DNA of 64,000 bases from Bacillota bacterium (GCA_012523545.1 JAAYIH010000046.1:1-64000), one strand, 5' to 3'. Shown: positions 18,839-27,767, numbered from the stretch's first letter. Translations and numbers: made by a program. The notes: generated from the letters alone by a model not told the origin.

Positions 18839-19570
18839 GTGATTGTCACTACCACCGATGTGCAGAACAGCTTTGGCAAGTACCTGCAACTCTGCAGGCA
18901 TGAAGAAGTCATCATCACCAAGAACGGCAAGAAGGTGGCTAAACTCATTCCCTATACCGAGGACGGTACCCTGGGCCGCTGGCTGGTCACAGAAGGTTCG
19001 CCGCGCTACAGTCCCAAGGGCATCCGGGTAAGTTATGAAGAATTCCTGAAGATGACGGAAGAAAGCGAGAATCGTTACGAGTACATTGACGGCGAGATTT
19101 ACCTCCTGGCCTCCCCCCTGTATCCCCACCAGAAGGCTGTACGGGAAATATTCGGCGAGTTCATAAACTGGTTCAGAGATAAGGACTGCGAACCCCTGGC
19201 CGCCCCCTTCGACGTCGTCCTCCATCGGCTGGACGATGCCGAAAAGATCAACTCGGTCCAGCCGGACATCATTGTCATCTGCGACAAAGACAAGATCAAC
19301 GAGCAAGGCAAATATACCGGGACTCCCTCCCTGGTGGTGGAGGTTCTCTCGGAATCTACCCGCAGCCGTGATTTGGTGCAGAAGCTGGACCTGTACATGG
19401 AAAGCGGAATCAGGGAGTACTGGGCGGTCAACACAGAATCTAAAGAGATATACATTTACACCTTTACCGGCTACAAGCTGGCCGACATCTTCACCTTTAA
19501 GGGCCAGGAGCAAGCCCAATCGGTAATTTTTCCTGGGCTGAGCGTAAGCCTGCCGCAGGTCTTTGCCTGA
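18839..19570 (+). CDS. Phd/YefM-like antitoxin domain fused to Uma2-family (DUF820) PD-(D/E)XK nuclease
   Basis: N-term VIVTTTDVQNSFGKYLQLCRHEEVIITKNGKKVAKLIP (Phd-like); C-term YEYIDGEIYLLASP...QPDIIVICDKDK...PSLVVEVLSESTRSRDLVQKLDLYMESGIREYWAVN (Uma2 D...ExL...K); GGAGG RBS then GTG. Confidence 0.82.
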   Translation: MIVTTTDVQNSFGKYLQLCRHEEVIITKNGKKVAKLIPYTEDGTLGRWLVTEGSPRYSPKGIRVSYEEFLKMTEESENRYEYIDGEIYLLASPLYPHQKAVREIFGEFINWFRDKDCEPLAAPFDVVLHRLDDAEKINSVQPDIIVICDKDKINEQGKYTGTPSLVVEVLSESTRSRDLVQKLDLYMESGIREYWAVNTESKEIYIYTFTGYKLADIFTFKGQEQAQSVIFPGLSVSLPQVFA

Positions 19571-19640
19571 CGGCTGTGGGTGCCGAAATCGGCCTTCGGG
19601 GAATTCACCCTGGCGACAACTCAGCGCCGGAGAAAGCGAC

Positions 19641-19662
19641 AACCGTGTCATATGACAAGGTT
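19641..19662 (+). promoter_or_regulatory. Near-perfect 22-bp palindrome, probable TetR operator
   Basis: AACCGTGTCATATGACAAGGTT, one mismatched pair; overlaps the -35 region. Confidence 0.75.
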
Positions 19663-19689
19663 GTCACATTGTTTTCTCTGTGGTAATAT
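19661..19689 (+). promoter_or_regulatory. SigA-type promoter of tetR-ABC operon
   Basis: TTGTCA (19661-19666) - 17 nt - TAATAT (19684-19689). Confidence 0.75.
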
Positions 19690-19705
19690 TGAAGTGGTGA
19701 TTGTA

Positions 19706-20308
19706 ATGCCGACAGAAACCTTTTTCAACCTCAGTGAAGCCAAGCAAAAGCGGATATTCGAAGCTGCAGTTAAGGAATTTGCCGCCCGGCGCTACAGCGA
19801 GGCCTCCATCAACCAGATTGTCAAGGAAGCGCAGATTTCCCGGGGCAGTTTCTACCAGTATTTCAACGGCAAGGAAGACCTCTACCTCTACGTCCTGACC
19901 GAGATTGGCAAGGAGAAGATGGCCATTGCCCTTCCCCGGCAACTGCCTGAAGACGCCGACTTCTTCAGCGTCTACCTGAGCATGGTCAGGGACATTGTGG
20001 CCTGGACCCGGAAACGGCCGTTATACACCAGGATTGGGATGCTCATGGAACTGGATGACAGCGAATTCATCGCCAAGCTTACTTCCCGGTTCCCGGATAC
20101 CTGGGCCGGGCTCCGGGCCCTCCTGGAACGGGACAAGAAGCTGGGCCGCATCCGCCCCGATGTCAACAGCGATTTGGTCATCCAAATCCTGTACAACCAG
20201 AACCTCCACTTTCAGAAGACTCTCTTTCGCCAGGGCAATCTGGACGACATGTTGCCCCAGGTGGAAGAGTTAATCAAAGTCTTAAAGGAGGGAATTGCCC
20301 TTGTTTGA
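19706..20308 (+). CDS. TetR-family transcriptional regulator
   Basis: MPTETFFNLSEAKQKRIFEAAVKEFAARRYSEASINQIVKEAQISRGSFYQYFNGKEDLYLYVL. Confidence 0.9.
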   Translation: MPTETFFNLSEAKQKRIFEAAVKEFAARRYSEASINQIVKEAQISRGSFYQYFNGKEDLYLYVLTEIGKEKMAIALPRQLPEDADFFSVYLSMVRDIVAWTRKRPLYTRIGMLMELDDSEFIAKLTSRFPDTWAGLRALLERDKKLGRIRPDVNSDLVIQILYNQNLHFQKTLFRQGNLDDMLPQVEELIKVLKEGIALV

Positions 20309-21152
20309 GGTAAGGGGACTCAAGTACAAGTACCCCAATGCCCAGGATTATGCCGTCGACGGCATCGACTTTGAAATCCGGCAGGGAGAAATCTTTGGCT
20401 TCCTGGGCCCCAGCGGGGCCGGCAAAAGCACCACTCAAAAAATCCTGATCAAGCTGCTCAAGGACTACCAGGGCGAGATACTCTACCGCGGTAAGAAGCT
20501 CACCGAGTACAGCGATGAATTTTATCAGGACATCGGCGTATCCTTTGAAATGCCCATTTCCTTCTCCAAGCTGACGGCCATGGAAAACCTGGAATTTTTC
20601 CGGCGCCTGTACAAAGAGACGGTGGATGTGGAGCCCCTGCTCAGGCGGGTGGGCCTGTGGGAGGACAGGCACAAAAAGACCGGCGAATACTCCAAGGGCA
20701 TGAAAATCCGCCTCAACTTCGTCCGCGCCCTGCTCAACAATCCCAAGATGCTCTTCCTGGACGAACCCACCAACGGCATCGATCCCGTCAACGGCAAAAT
20801 CATGAAGGACATGATCCGGGAGTTCCGCGCCCAGGGCGGCACCGTATTCCTCACCAGCCACATCATGAGCGATGTGGATGAGCTCTGCGACCGGGTTGCT
20901 TTCATCGTCAACGGCAAGATTCGGGAAGTGGATTCGCCCCGCAATCTCAAGCTCAAGTACGGCAAGCGCGTTGTGCGGGTGGAGTACCGGGAAAACGGCA
21001 ACGTGGTAAGCAAAGAGTTCACTATGGAGGAAATCAAGACCCCGGCATTCTTCGAGCTCCTCAAAACCAAGGACATCGAGACCCTGCACAGCGGCGAGAC
21101 CACCCTGGAGGACATCTTTATCAAGGTGACGGGAGTGGCCCTCCATGGCTAA
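20295..21152 (+). CDS. ABC-2 type transporter ATP-binding protein
   Basis: [20 protein letters not shown]...YSKGMKIRLNFVRALLNNPKMLFLDEPTNGIDP. Confidence 0.93.
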   Translation: MPLFEVRGLKYKYPNAQDYAVDGIDFEIRQGEIFGFLGPSGAGKSTTQKILIKLLKDYQGEILYRGKKLTEYSDEFYQDIGVSFEMPISFSKLTAMENLEFFRRLYKETVDVEPLLRRVGLWEDRHKKTGEYSKGMKIRLNFVRALLNNPKMLFLDEPTNGIDPVNGKIMKDMIREFRAQGGTVFLTSHIMSDVDELCDRVAFIVNGKIREVDSPRNLKLKYGKRVVRVEYRENGNVVSKEFTMEEIKTPAFFELLKTKDIETLHSGETTLEDIFIKVTGVALHG

Positions 21153-21870
21153 GCTGGGCATATTGGTCCAGGGCGAATTGGACCGGCTGAGAAAATACAA
21201 TCTCTTCACCGCGACCACTGTAGTGCTGTTGCTGTGGGTGGGCATGACCTGGTTGCTGGAAGCAGGGGAAGTCACCGCCTTTGTGCCCCTTATCCTCCTT
21301 ATGGACAGCACCATGATGAGCAGCCTGTTGGTGGGAGCCACCCTCTTTTATGAGAAGAAGGAACATGCCATAAACTCCATCCTGGTCACCCCGGTGCCGG
21401 AAACCGAGTACATTGCGGCCAAAATAATTGTCAGCGTCTTCAATTCCCTGCTGACCTTCCTGGCCCTCGCGGCCACGGCGTACTTCCTCAAAGGCGTAAC
21501 CTTTAACTTTGCCCTGGTTGCTGCAGCAGTCGTGGTCATTACGGCATTTCACGCCCTGCTGGGCATTTGGTTTGCCTTCTTTTCCAAAAACTTTTCCTCG
21601 CTGCTGGTTAACTTAATGCTCTACATTATATTCCTGATGCTGCCACCCGTCCTGGCCGACCTGGGGATCATCGGGGAGAAAATTGCCCGCTTCTTCATCA
21701 TCCTTCCTCCCGATGCCGCCGGCACCATGCTTCAGGCCGGTTTCGCAACTGTCCCCCTTGGCCGTCTCATCTTTGGCTTCGTCTACCTGCTGGCCCTCTC
21801 GGCAGCCCTTTACAAGTACATCGTTTTGCCCGGCTTCAACCAGTATGCCATGCGGGAAACGGGGGTATAG
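21145..21870 (+). CDS. ABC-2 type permease
   Basis: 241 aa, multi-TM; overlaps ATPase stop. Confidence 0.8.
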   Translation: MAKLGILVQGELDRLRKYNLFTATTVVLLLWVGMTWLLEAGEVTAFVPLILLMDSTMMSSLLVGATLFYEKKEHAINSILVTPVPETEYIAAKIIVSVFNSLLTFLALAATAYFLKGVTFNFALVAAAVVVITAFHALLGIWFAFFSKNFSSLLVNLMLYIIFLMLPPVLADLGIIGEKIARFFIILPPDAAGTMLQAGFATVPLGRLIFGFVYLLALSAALYKYIVLPGFNQYAMRETGV

Positions 21871-21872
21871 CC

Positions 21873-22598
21873 ATGCTCGGTGCCTTGCTGAAACATGAAA
21901 CCAAAAACCTGCTCCGGGAGCGCATGACACTGCTCATGTTGCTCTATCCCTTGCTTATCGGCATCGTCGGCAGAATTCTGCTGGACCGGGGAGTCATAAG
22001 CGGAGAGGGCGTGGGCATCGCCGCCATGCTCTTCACCCTTTTTGGCGGCTTTGCCTACGGGGCCATGGCCGGGTTCTCCCTGCTGGATGACCGGGACGAC
22101 CAGGTCCTGGACTCCATCCGGATTTCCCCCGTCTCGGTGCACTGGCATATCTGGTTTAAAATTAGTTTTGCCTTTGTCCTGGCCGTCGCTGCCGGCTTCT
22201 TCATTATCCGGTTCAGCGGCGCCCTGGACATCGGCAGCGGAGACACACTGCTCCTGGCCGTTCTCTCCGCCCTCCAGGTGCCCGTCGTAGCCTTCTTCAT
22301 CAATGCCTTTGCCAAAAACAAGGTGGAAGGCTTTGTAACCATGAAGGGCCTGGGTTTTATCCTCATCTTTCCGGTGGCCGCCTACTTCTTTCTGGACTGG
22401 CAGGAATGGCTCTTTGCCCTTGCTCCTGTCCACTGGTCAGCCAAGGCAACGCAGTACCTCTACCTGCGGCCAGCCATCGAAGCCGGCTTGGTAACGATGA
22501 ACCTCAATTTCTACCAGTACCTGGGCATAGGTTTCGCCTACAACCTGCTCCTGGCGGCAGGCGCCTTCGTCCTGTTCAAGAAGAAAAATCAATTGTAG
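21873..22598 (+). CDS. ABC-2 type permease (second subunit)
   Basis: 241 aa, multi-TM; MLGALLKHETKNLLRERMTLLMLLYPLLIGIVGRI. Confidence 0.8.
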   Translation: MLGALLKHETKNLLRERMTLLMLLYPLLIGIVGRILLDRGVISGEGVGIAAMLFTLFGGFAYGAMAGFSLLDDRDDQVLDSIRISPVSVHWHIWFKISFAFVLAVAAGFFIIRFSGALDIGSGDTLLLAVLSALQVPVVAFFINAFAKNKVEGFVTMKGLGFILIFPVAAYFFLDWQEWLFALAPVHWSAKATQYLYLRPAIEAGLVTMNLNFYQYLGIGFAYNLLLAAGAFVLFKKKNQL

Positions 22599-22608
22599 TA
22601 ATGCCGCC

Positions 22609-22655
22609 GGAAGAAATGCAGAGGGGCCACAAGCGGGCCCCTCTGCATTTCTTCC
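22609..22655. repeat. 20-bp perfect inverted repeat downstream of permease (terminator-like but no T-tract)
   Basis: ggaagaaatgcagaggggcc-acaagcg-ggcccctctgcatttcttcc. Confidence 0.7.
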
Positions 22656-22792
22656 AGCAAGGCAACCAGCTTTTCCGCCGGCTCCAGGCCGGTATAAAAA
22701 ACATGGAATACATGCTCGCCCTTCACGAGAATGAGCTCGTTACGGTTTCCATGTCAACACCCAATCCCGCTGCCTGCACCGGCCGGCACTTG

Positions 22793-22829
22793 ACTGAAGT
22801 TGATTTCAGTTGTCGCCCCGTGGTAAAAT
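22793..22829 (+). promoter_or_regulatory. Candidate promoter/operator for HTH-Uma2 gene
   Basis: ACTGAA-N6-TTCAGT inverted repeat (22793-22810); TTGATT - 18 nt - TAAAAT (22824-22829). Confidence 0.5.
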
Positions 22830-22847
22830 TTTGCCGAGGTGAGTACG

Positions 22848-23597
22848 ATGGGGAAAACGGACCTCATTACAGCTCAGGCTTTGGCCAAAGCCCTGAACCT
22901 CTCAGTGGAGACAATCTGGCGCTATACCCGGAACAAGAAAATACCCTACGTCACTCTGGGCGAAAGGCAGTATCGCTACAATCTCCAGGAGGTTTTGGCC
23001 GCCCTCACCGGCGCCCGGGTGCGGGAAAAGGCTCCGGCGTACATTTCCGGAGCCAGTAAATTCACTTACCAGGATTTCCTGGAACTGCCCGAGGAACCGG
23101 GTTACCGGTATGAACTCCTGGCCGGAGAGCTGGTCAAAGAGCCCAACCCGGTCGTTTTGCATCAGAGGGTTGCCCGGGAGCTGGCGTATCTCCTCCTGCT
23201 CTACTTCCGCCAGGCAGACCCTTTGGGGGAAATCTTTTTCGCGCCGCTGGATGTAACCCTGGACGAATATACCGCCGTCCAGCCGGATATCCTGTTTGTC
23301 TCCGGCCAGCAAAAGGATATTGTCAAGGACGTCCGCATCGACGGCGCTCCCTTTCTGGTGGCGGAAATTCTTTCCGAAACCAGCCGCAGCAAGGACCGGC
23401 TCCGCAAGCGCCGCATCTACCAGGAGGCGGGGATTCAACACTATTGGCTGGTGGACCCTTGTGAAAGGACCATTGAATGCCTGGCCCTCCGAGACGGGGA
23501 GTATATCCTGGCCGCTTCCGGCCTGGATGCTGAGACTGTCACCCATCCGGATTTTCCCGGGCTCAGCATTCCCCTGCCGCAACTGTGGCAAGACTAA
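22848..23597 (+). CDS. Excisionase/MerR-like HTH domain fused to Uma2-family PD-(D/E)XK nuclease
   Basis: N-term LITAQALAKALNLSVETIWRYTRNKKIPYVTLGERQYRYNLQEVLAAL (HTH); C-term YRYELLAGELVKEPNP...VQPDILFVSGQQKD...PFLVAEILSETSRSKDRLRKRRIYQEAGIQHYWLVDP. Confidence 0.82.
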   Translation: MGKTDLITAQALAKALNLSVETIWRYTRNKKIPYVTLGERQYRYNLQEVLAALTGARVREKAPAYISGASKFTYQDFLELPEEPGYRYELLAGELVKEPNPVVLHQRVARELAYLLLLYFRQADPLGEIFFAPLDVTLDEYTAVQPDILFVSGQQKDIVKDVRIDGAPFLVAEILSETSRSKDRLRKRRIYQEAGIQHYWLVDPCERTIECLALRDGEYILAASGLDAETVTHPDFPGLSIPLPQLWQD

Positions 23598-23654
23598 GGG
23601 TATGTCAATCTCATCTGCAACTCCAGTCCCGACCGGAAAGGGGAGACAAAGCTA

Positions 23655-25022
23655 TTGAAACGTTCGCGCCAGTTGGGCGAAGAAAGCATCAACAAACTGC
23701 TGGTCAAGTTTTCGGTGCCGGCAATCATAGGCATGCTGGTCAACTCCCTTTACAACATCGTCGACCGCATTTTCGTGGGAAACGGCGTCGGCTCTTTGGG
23801 GTTGTCGGCGATCACCGTTGAATTCCCCCTCACCCTGGTGGTAATGTCCGTTGCCCTGCTGATTGGAGTGGGCAGCGGCACCCTGATTTCCATTCGCCTG
23901 GGGGAAAAGAAGGAAAGTGAAGCCGGGGAAATCCTGGGCAACGCCTTTTTTCTCCTCGTCATCCTGTCTGTTCTCATCACCGTTGTGGGCTTGGCCTGGC
24001 TGGACCCGCTCATGTCCCTGCTGGGCGCCAGCGCAGAAGTCCTGCCCTATGCCCGGGACTATGCCGGCATCATCCTGGCCGGGACCGTCTTCTGGACAGT
24101 GGGCATGGGCATGAATAACATCATAAGGGCCGAAGGCAATCCGCAAGTGGCCATGCTGACCATGCTCATCGGCGCCCTGCTGAACATCGTCCTGGACGCC
24201 GTGTTTATCTTCGCCTTTGGGTGGGGAATCAAAGGCGCAGCCCTGGCCACCATCATCGCCAAGGCGGTTTCTGCCCTGTGGGTGCTGCACTATCTCCTGA
24301 CCCGCAGTCAGGTGCGGCTGCGCCTGGACAAAATCCGCCTGCGCCTCGCCCATATGCTCAGAATTGTCGCCATCGGCTTTGCGCCCTTTGCCCGCCAGCT
24401 GGCCGCCAGCCTCCTCAATGTAATCCTCAACATCAGCCTCAGCACCTACGGCGGCGACCTGGCCCTGGCGGCCATGGGCGTAGTCATGAGCCTCTCCACC
24501 CTTATTTTCATGCCCATCATCGGGCTCGACCACGGGTTGCAGCCTATTATCGGCTACAATCATGGCGCCCGCAACTTTCACCGGGTCAGGGAAGCCTTCG
24601 TCAAAGGTCTGGTTGTCGCCACGGCAGTTTCGGTGCTGGGATTCATTGTCATCAACCTCTTTCCCGCCCAGCTGGTAGCCATGTTCAATGCCAAGGACGC
24701 GGAGCTCATCGCCCTGGGGTCCAGGGCACTGCGCATCTACCTCCTGTTGCTGCCGGTAATCGGCGCCCAGATTATCGGCTCCAGTTACTTCCAGGCCGTG
24801 GGACGCCCGGTACCCGCCGCCATACTGACATTGTCCCGCCAGGTGCTGATCTTAATCCCTGCCCTGCTGATCCTGCCCCCCTTCTTCGGCCTCAACGGGG
24901 TGTTTTACGCCGGGCCCACCGCTGACTTTGTTGCCACCGTCCTCACCGGCCTCTGGGTTGCCGTGGAGATGCGAAAGCTCACAAAAAAAGAACGGGAAAT
25001 GGCGCCCACTCCCGCCCGCTGA
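23655..25022 (+). CDS. MATE-family efflux transporter
   Basis: 455 aa; LLVKFSVPAIIGMLVNSLYNIVDRIFVGNGVGSLGLSAITVEFPL. Confidence 0.92.
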   Translation: MKRSRQLGEESINKLLVKFSVPAIIGMLVNSLYNIVDRIFVGNGVGSLGLSAITVEFPLTLVVMSVALLIGVGSGTLISIRLGEKKESEAGEILGNAFFLLVILSVLITVVGLAWLDPLMSLLGASAEVLPYARDYAGIILAGTVFWTVGMGMNNIIRAEGNPQVAMLTMLIGALLNIVLDAVFIFAFGWGIKGAALATIIAKAVSALWVLHYLLTRSQVRLRLDKIRLRLAHMLRIVAIGFAPFARQLAASLLNVILNISLSTYGGDLALAAMGVVMSLSTLIFMPIIGLDHGLQPIIGYNHGARNFHRVREAFVKGLVVATAVSVLGFIVINLFPAQLVAMFNAKDAELIALGSRALRIYLLLLPVIGAQIIGSSYFQAVGRPVPAAILTLSRQVLILIPALLILPPFFGLNGVFYAGPTADFVATVLTGLWVAVEMRKLTKKEREMAPTPAR

Positions 25023-25067
25023 AGCCGAATGCCAGCAGCGGACAAGGGAGGTTCCCTTTCTCGCAAT

Positions 25068-25105
25068 AAAGCAGGGCTGTCGCCGGACAGCCCTGCTTTT
25101 ATTTC
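25068..25105. terminator. Bidirectional terminator
   Basis: aataaagcagggctgtcgccggacagccctgcttttattt. Confidence 0.85.
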
Positions 25106-25716
25106 GCCTGTGTTTGCCCGGACAGCTCCCAGAGGTAGAGAGAAGCCACCGAACAATACGGGGAGTACCTGGCCCGGTATTGCTCAAAATGTTCCCGGGT
25201 CAGCTCCTTTAATCCGTACAGATTCCTGATGCCCCGGCGGATGGCCAGATCACTGTAGCTGAAGACGTTGAGCCGGTTGAGGGAAAAAATCAGCAGCATT
25301 TCCGCCGTCCATACCCCTACCCCGGGCAGGGCGGTGAGACTGGCGATGATTTCCCCGTCCTCCATGGCGGGGAGGGCCTGAAAATCCACCTGGCCGGTAA
25401 TGGCCGCCCTGGCAATGCCCTTGATGTAGCCCGCCTTGCGGGCAGACATGCCGCAGGCCTGGATGACGGAAAGGTCAGCGCTGTCTATAGCCCCGGGACT
25501 AATGACGCCCACTGCTTCCTGCAGCCTGCCCCACACCGTGGCGGCGGCTTTCTTGGAAATCTGCTGGCTGACGACGCTGGAAATCAGGGCGGTAAAGGGA
25601 TCGGGGATGATGGGCCGCCGGATTCTGCCGATCCTGTCCATGGCAGCCCCCAGCTTTTTGTCCCGTTCCTTCAGGTATTGAATTGCTTCATCTCCGTATC
25701 GAAACCAGGCGGGCAT
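25099..25716 (-). CDS. HhH-GPD DNA glycosylase (3-methyladenine glycosylase II type)
   Basis: PFTALISSVVSQQISKKAAATVWGRL...ITALPGVGVWTAEMLLIFSLNRLNVFSYSDLAIRRGI. Confidence 0.88.
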   Translation of the reverse strand: MPAWFRYGDEAIQYLKERDKKLGAAMDRIGRIRRPIIPDPFTALISSVVSQQISKKAAATVWGRLQEAVGVISPGAIDSADLSVIQACGMSARKAGYIKGIARAAITGQVDFQALPAMEDGEIIASLTALPGVGVWTAEMLLIFSLNRLNVFSYSDLAIRRGIRNLYGLKELTREHFEQYRARYSPYCSVASLYLWELSGQTQAK

Positions 25717-25869
25717 TTCCTTCCTCCTCGCACAATGGCACGCATATCCCGCTCAATTGGACCCGGGGCAGGGTTAGTGTTGCCCGCGCAACAAAAATGG
25801 AGTCCCCCTGGATCAGTTCCAATTGAGCCTGCCGACACTGGGCTGCAGATGCCTTCTTTGGCCGCTCCA

Positions 25870-26403
25870 CTAAAGAGTGCATTCCAGCTGGAGGTCCCGG
25901 GGCTCCAGGGCCAGAATCTCCGGAACGATTTCCGCAGCCGGGACGCAACCGAGAGAGGCGTAAAAGGCCTGGGTTTCCACAGCCGGATGGGCCCCGATAT
26001 ACAGCTTTTCCGCCCCCAATTGCCGTGCAGCCTCACAGCACAGCCTGAACAGCTGCCTGCCCAGTCCCCTGCCCCGGTGTTCCCGGGACACATGGAGGTA
26101 GCGCAATTCCCGGTACTGGTTGCGGCTGCCCAGGGGCTTATTCTCAACGCTGGCAAAGCCCACCAGTGCGCCGCCGGCGATGGCGCCGGCCACAAAACCG
26201 CCCTGTTCCAGGCAGCGGCGCAAATCCCGGACGACGCGCCGCTTTTTGTCTGCACCCCACTCATCGACAAAGCTGTCGTCCTTGAGCTTGTATTCCCCCT
26301 GTTCCCAGTACAGGACCTGCCGGGTAACCTGGAAGCGCCGGAAGTTTTCCAGGGCATCAGGGGGCAAATCCTCCAGGCCCAGGGGGCGAACGACAACCTC
26401 CAT
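25870..26403 (-). CDS. GNAT-family acetyltransferase
   Basis: YLHVSREHRGRGLGRQLFRLCCEAARQLGAEKLYIGAHPAVETQAFYASLGC. Confidence 0.82.
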   Translation of the reverse strand: MEVVVRPLGLEDLPPDALENFRRFQVTRQVLYWEQGEYKLKDDSFVDEWGADKKRRVVRDLRRCLEQGGFVAGAIAGGALVGFASVENKPLGSRNQYRELRYLHVSREHRGRGLGRQLFRLCCEAARQLGAEKLYIGAHPAVETQAFYASLGCVPAAEIVPEILALEPRDLQLECTL

Positions 26404-27557
26404 CAGGCCCGCTTCCTTATCCTGCCCAGGAAGTCCAGGAAGCGATTGTCCCGGCGCAGTTCCACGGCTTTATGTTCGCAAAGTTCGTGGCAACACATGC
26501 ATTCGATGCAAAGGCCGTAGTCGATGGCCTTGGTCTTGCGGTCTATGGCCTGCACGGGGCAACTTTCCACGCACATATTGCAGTGCCTGCAGGCCTTTAG
26601 GTTAACCCGGGGCCGGGCCTTGAGAAAATCGATGACCTTGATGACAAACCGGTAGGTCCGGGGCTTGATGTTGCGCAGGCGCTTGGGCAGTTTAAACCCC
26701 TTGAGCCGGGGAGGCACGGTGTAGTCCCCGGCGATTTCTATATTCTGCAGGGAGGCTTCCCCCAGACCGCTGGCCCGGGCACTGTGCAGGATGGGAATGT
26801 CCTCGATCTCCAGGCCCAGCATGGCCACGGCCACGGTGTCCAGGGCCAGGGGATCGGCGCTCATCAGCAGCTTGCCGGCAGGGTAGACGGTCCCCGCCGT
26901 GGGGCCTTCCCCCTGCATGGCGGTCACTCCGTCCATAATATGCAAGCCCACATTGACGGCCTGGTGAATGTCGGCCAGGACGGCGCCGAAGTCCCGGGGA
27001 TCCGGGGCCAGGCGATGGTATTCAGCCTTGCGCAGGCCGGGAATACAGCCGTAGAGGTTCTTGACGGCGCCGGTAAAAACCCCCGCCGAGTGGGTCTTGA
27101 ACTTGGGCAGGTTGATGACGAAGTCGGCGTCGAACATGGGCCTGGCGATGTACATCTTGCCGCCCAGCCCGCTCCTGGGGACGACCTCCACCACCCCTTC
27201 CCGGTCGAAATTCTTAATCAGGGCCCCCTCCTCCCGGGCCATCTGTTCCAGGCCCGAGACCTTGAAACTCCTGGCAGTGGGGGCAACGCCGGCAATGGCG
27301 CCGCCGGAGCTGTCGCCAATCCAGACCTGACAGCCCAGTCCCTTGAGAATACGGACCAGGGCCCGGACAAACTCGGGGTGGGTGATGGCGGCGGTCTCCG
27401 GCGCCTTGGGGCCGATTAGGTTGACCTTGAGGAGCACCTTCATGCCCGGGGATACGAACCTTTCCCAGCCGCCCAGAAGGGCAATGCCGGCATTGAGCTT
27501 CTGAATCATGCCTTCCGGATTATAATCAGTGCAGTCGCTGATTACCACTCTGGTCAA
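26403..27557 (-). CDS. DUF362 family protein with C-terminal 4Fe-4S ferredoxin domain
   Basis: VLLKVNLIGPKAPETAAITHPEFVRALVRIL...GDSSGG...INLPKFKTHSAGVFTGAVKNLYGCIPG...CRHCNMCVESCPVQAID...LCIECMCCHELCEHKAVEL; TTG start after GGAGGTG. Confidence 0.85.
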   Translation of the reverse strand: MTRVVISDCTDYNPEGMIQKLNAGIALLGGWERFVSPGMKVLLKVNLIGPKAPETAAITHPEFVRALVRILKGLGCQVWIGDSSGGAIAGVAPTARSFKVSGLEQMAREEGALIKNFDREGVVEVVPRSGLGGKMYIARPMFDADFVINLPKFKTHSAGVFTGAVKNLYGCIPGLRKAEYHRLAPDPRDFGAVLADIHQAVNVGLHIMDGVTAMQGEGPTAGTVYPAGKLLMSADPLALDTVAVAMLGLEIEDIPILHSARASGLGEASLQNIEIAGDYTVPPRLKGFKLPKRLRNIKPRTYRFVIKVIDFLKARPRVNLKACRHCNMCVESCPVQAIDRKTKAIDYGLCIECMCCHELCEHKAVELRRDNRFLDFLGRIRKRA

Positions 27558-27589
27558 ACTGTACACCTCCTCATTCGTCTCCTTCCCCC

Positions 27590-27750
27590 TGCCAATTAAC
27601 TCTGCCTGTATTCTCCCTGCCGGGCCTTCCCCTATTGACGCCAGCTTTTTGTCGGCAGTAACCAGCACTGCATCTGCTGTTGCCGCCTAAGCCAAATACA
27701 GGCTGTCACATTCCGTCAGGCCGGTTACAGAGGCAATTTCAATTGCAGAA
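27590..27750 (-). pseudogene. Remnant of PIN-domain (VapC/FitB-like) toxin
   Basis: LPSAIEIASVTGLTECDSLYLA*AATADAVLVTADKKLASIGEG, matches the PIN C-terminal pattern (GLTxYDALYLALAEALGAxLVTADxKL) with an in-frame stop at 27687-27689. Confidence 0.6.
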
Positions 27751-27767
27751 GGCAATAGTTTTCTGCT

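Noticed and set aside
22600-22760. Minus-strand peptide NELILVKGEHVFHVFYTGLEPAEKLVALLEEMQRGPLVAPLHFFRRHYYN
   Set aside because: Protein-like but short, no convincing start or RBS, and half of it lies in the inverted repeat; insufficient support for a CDS call.
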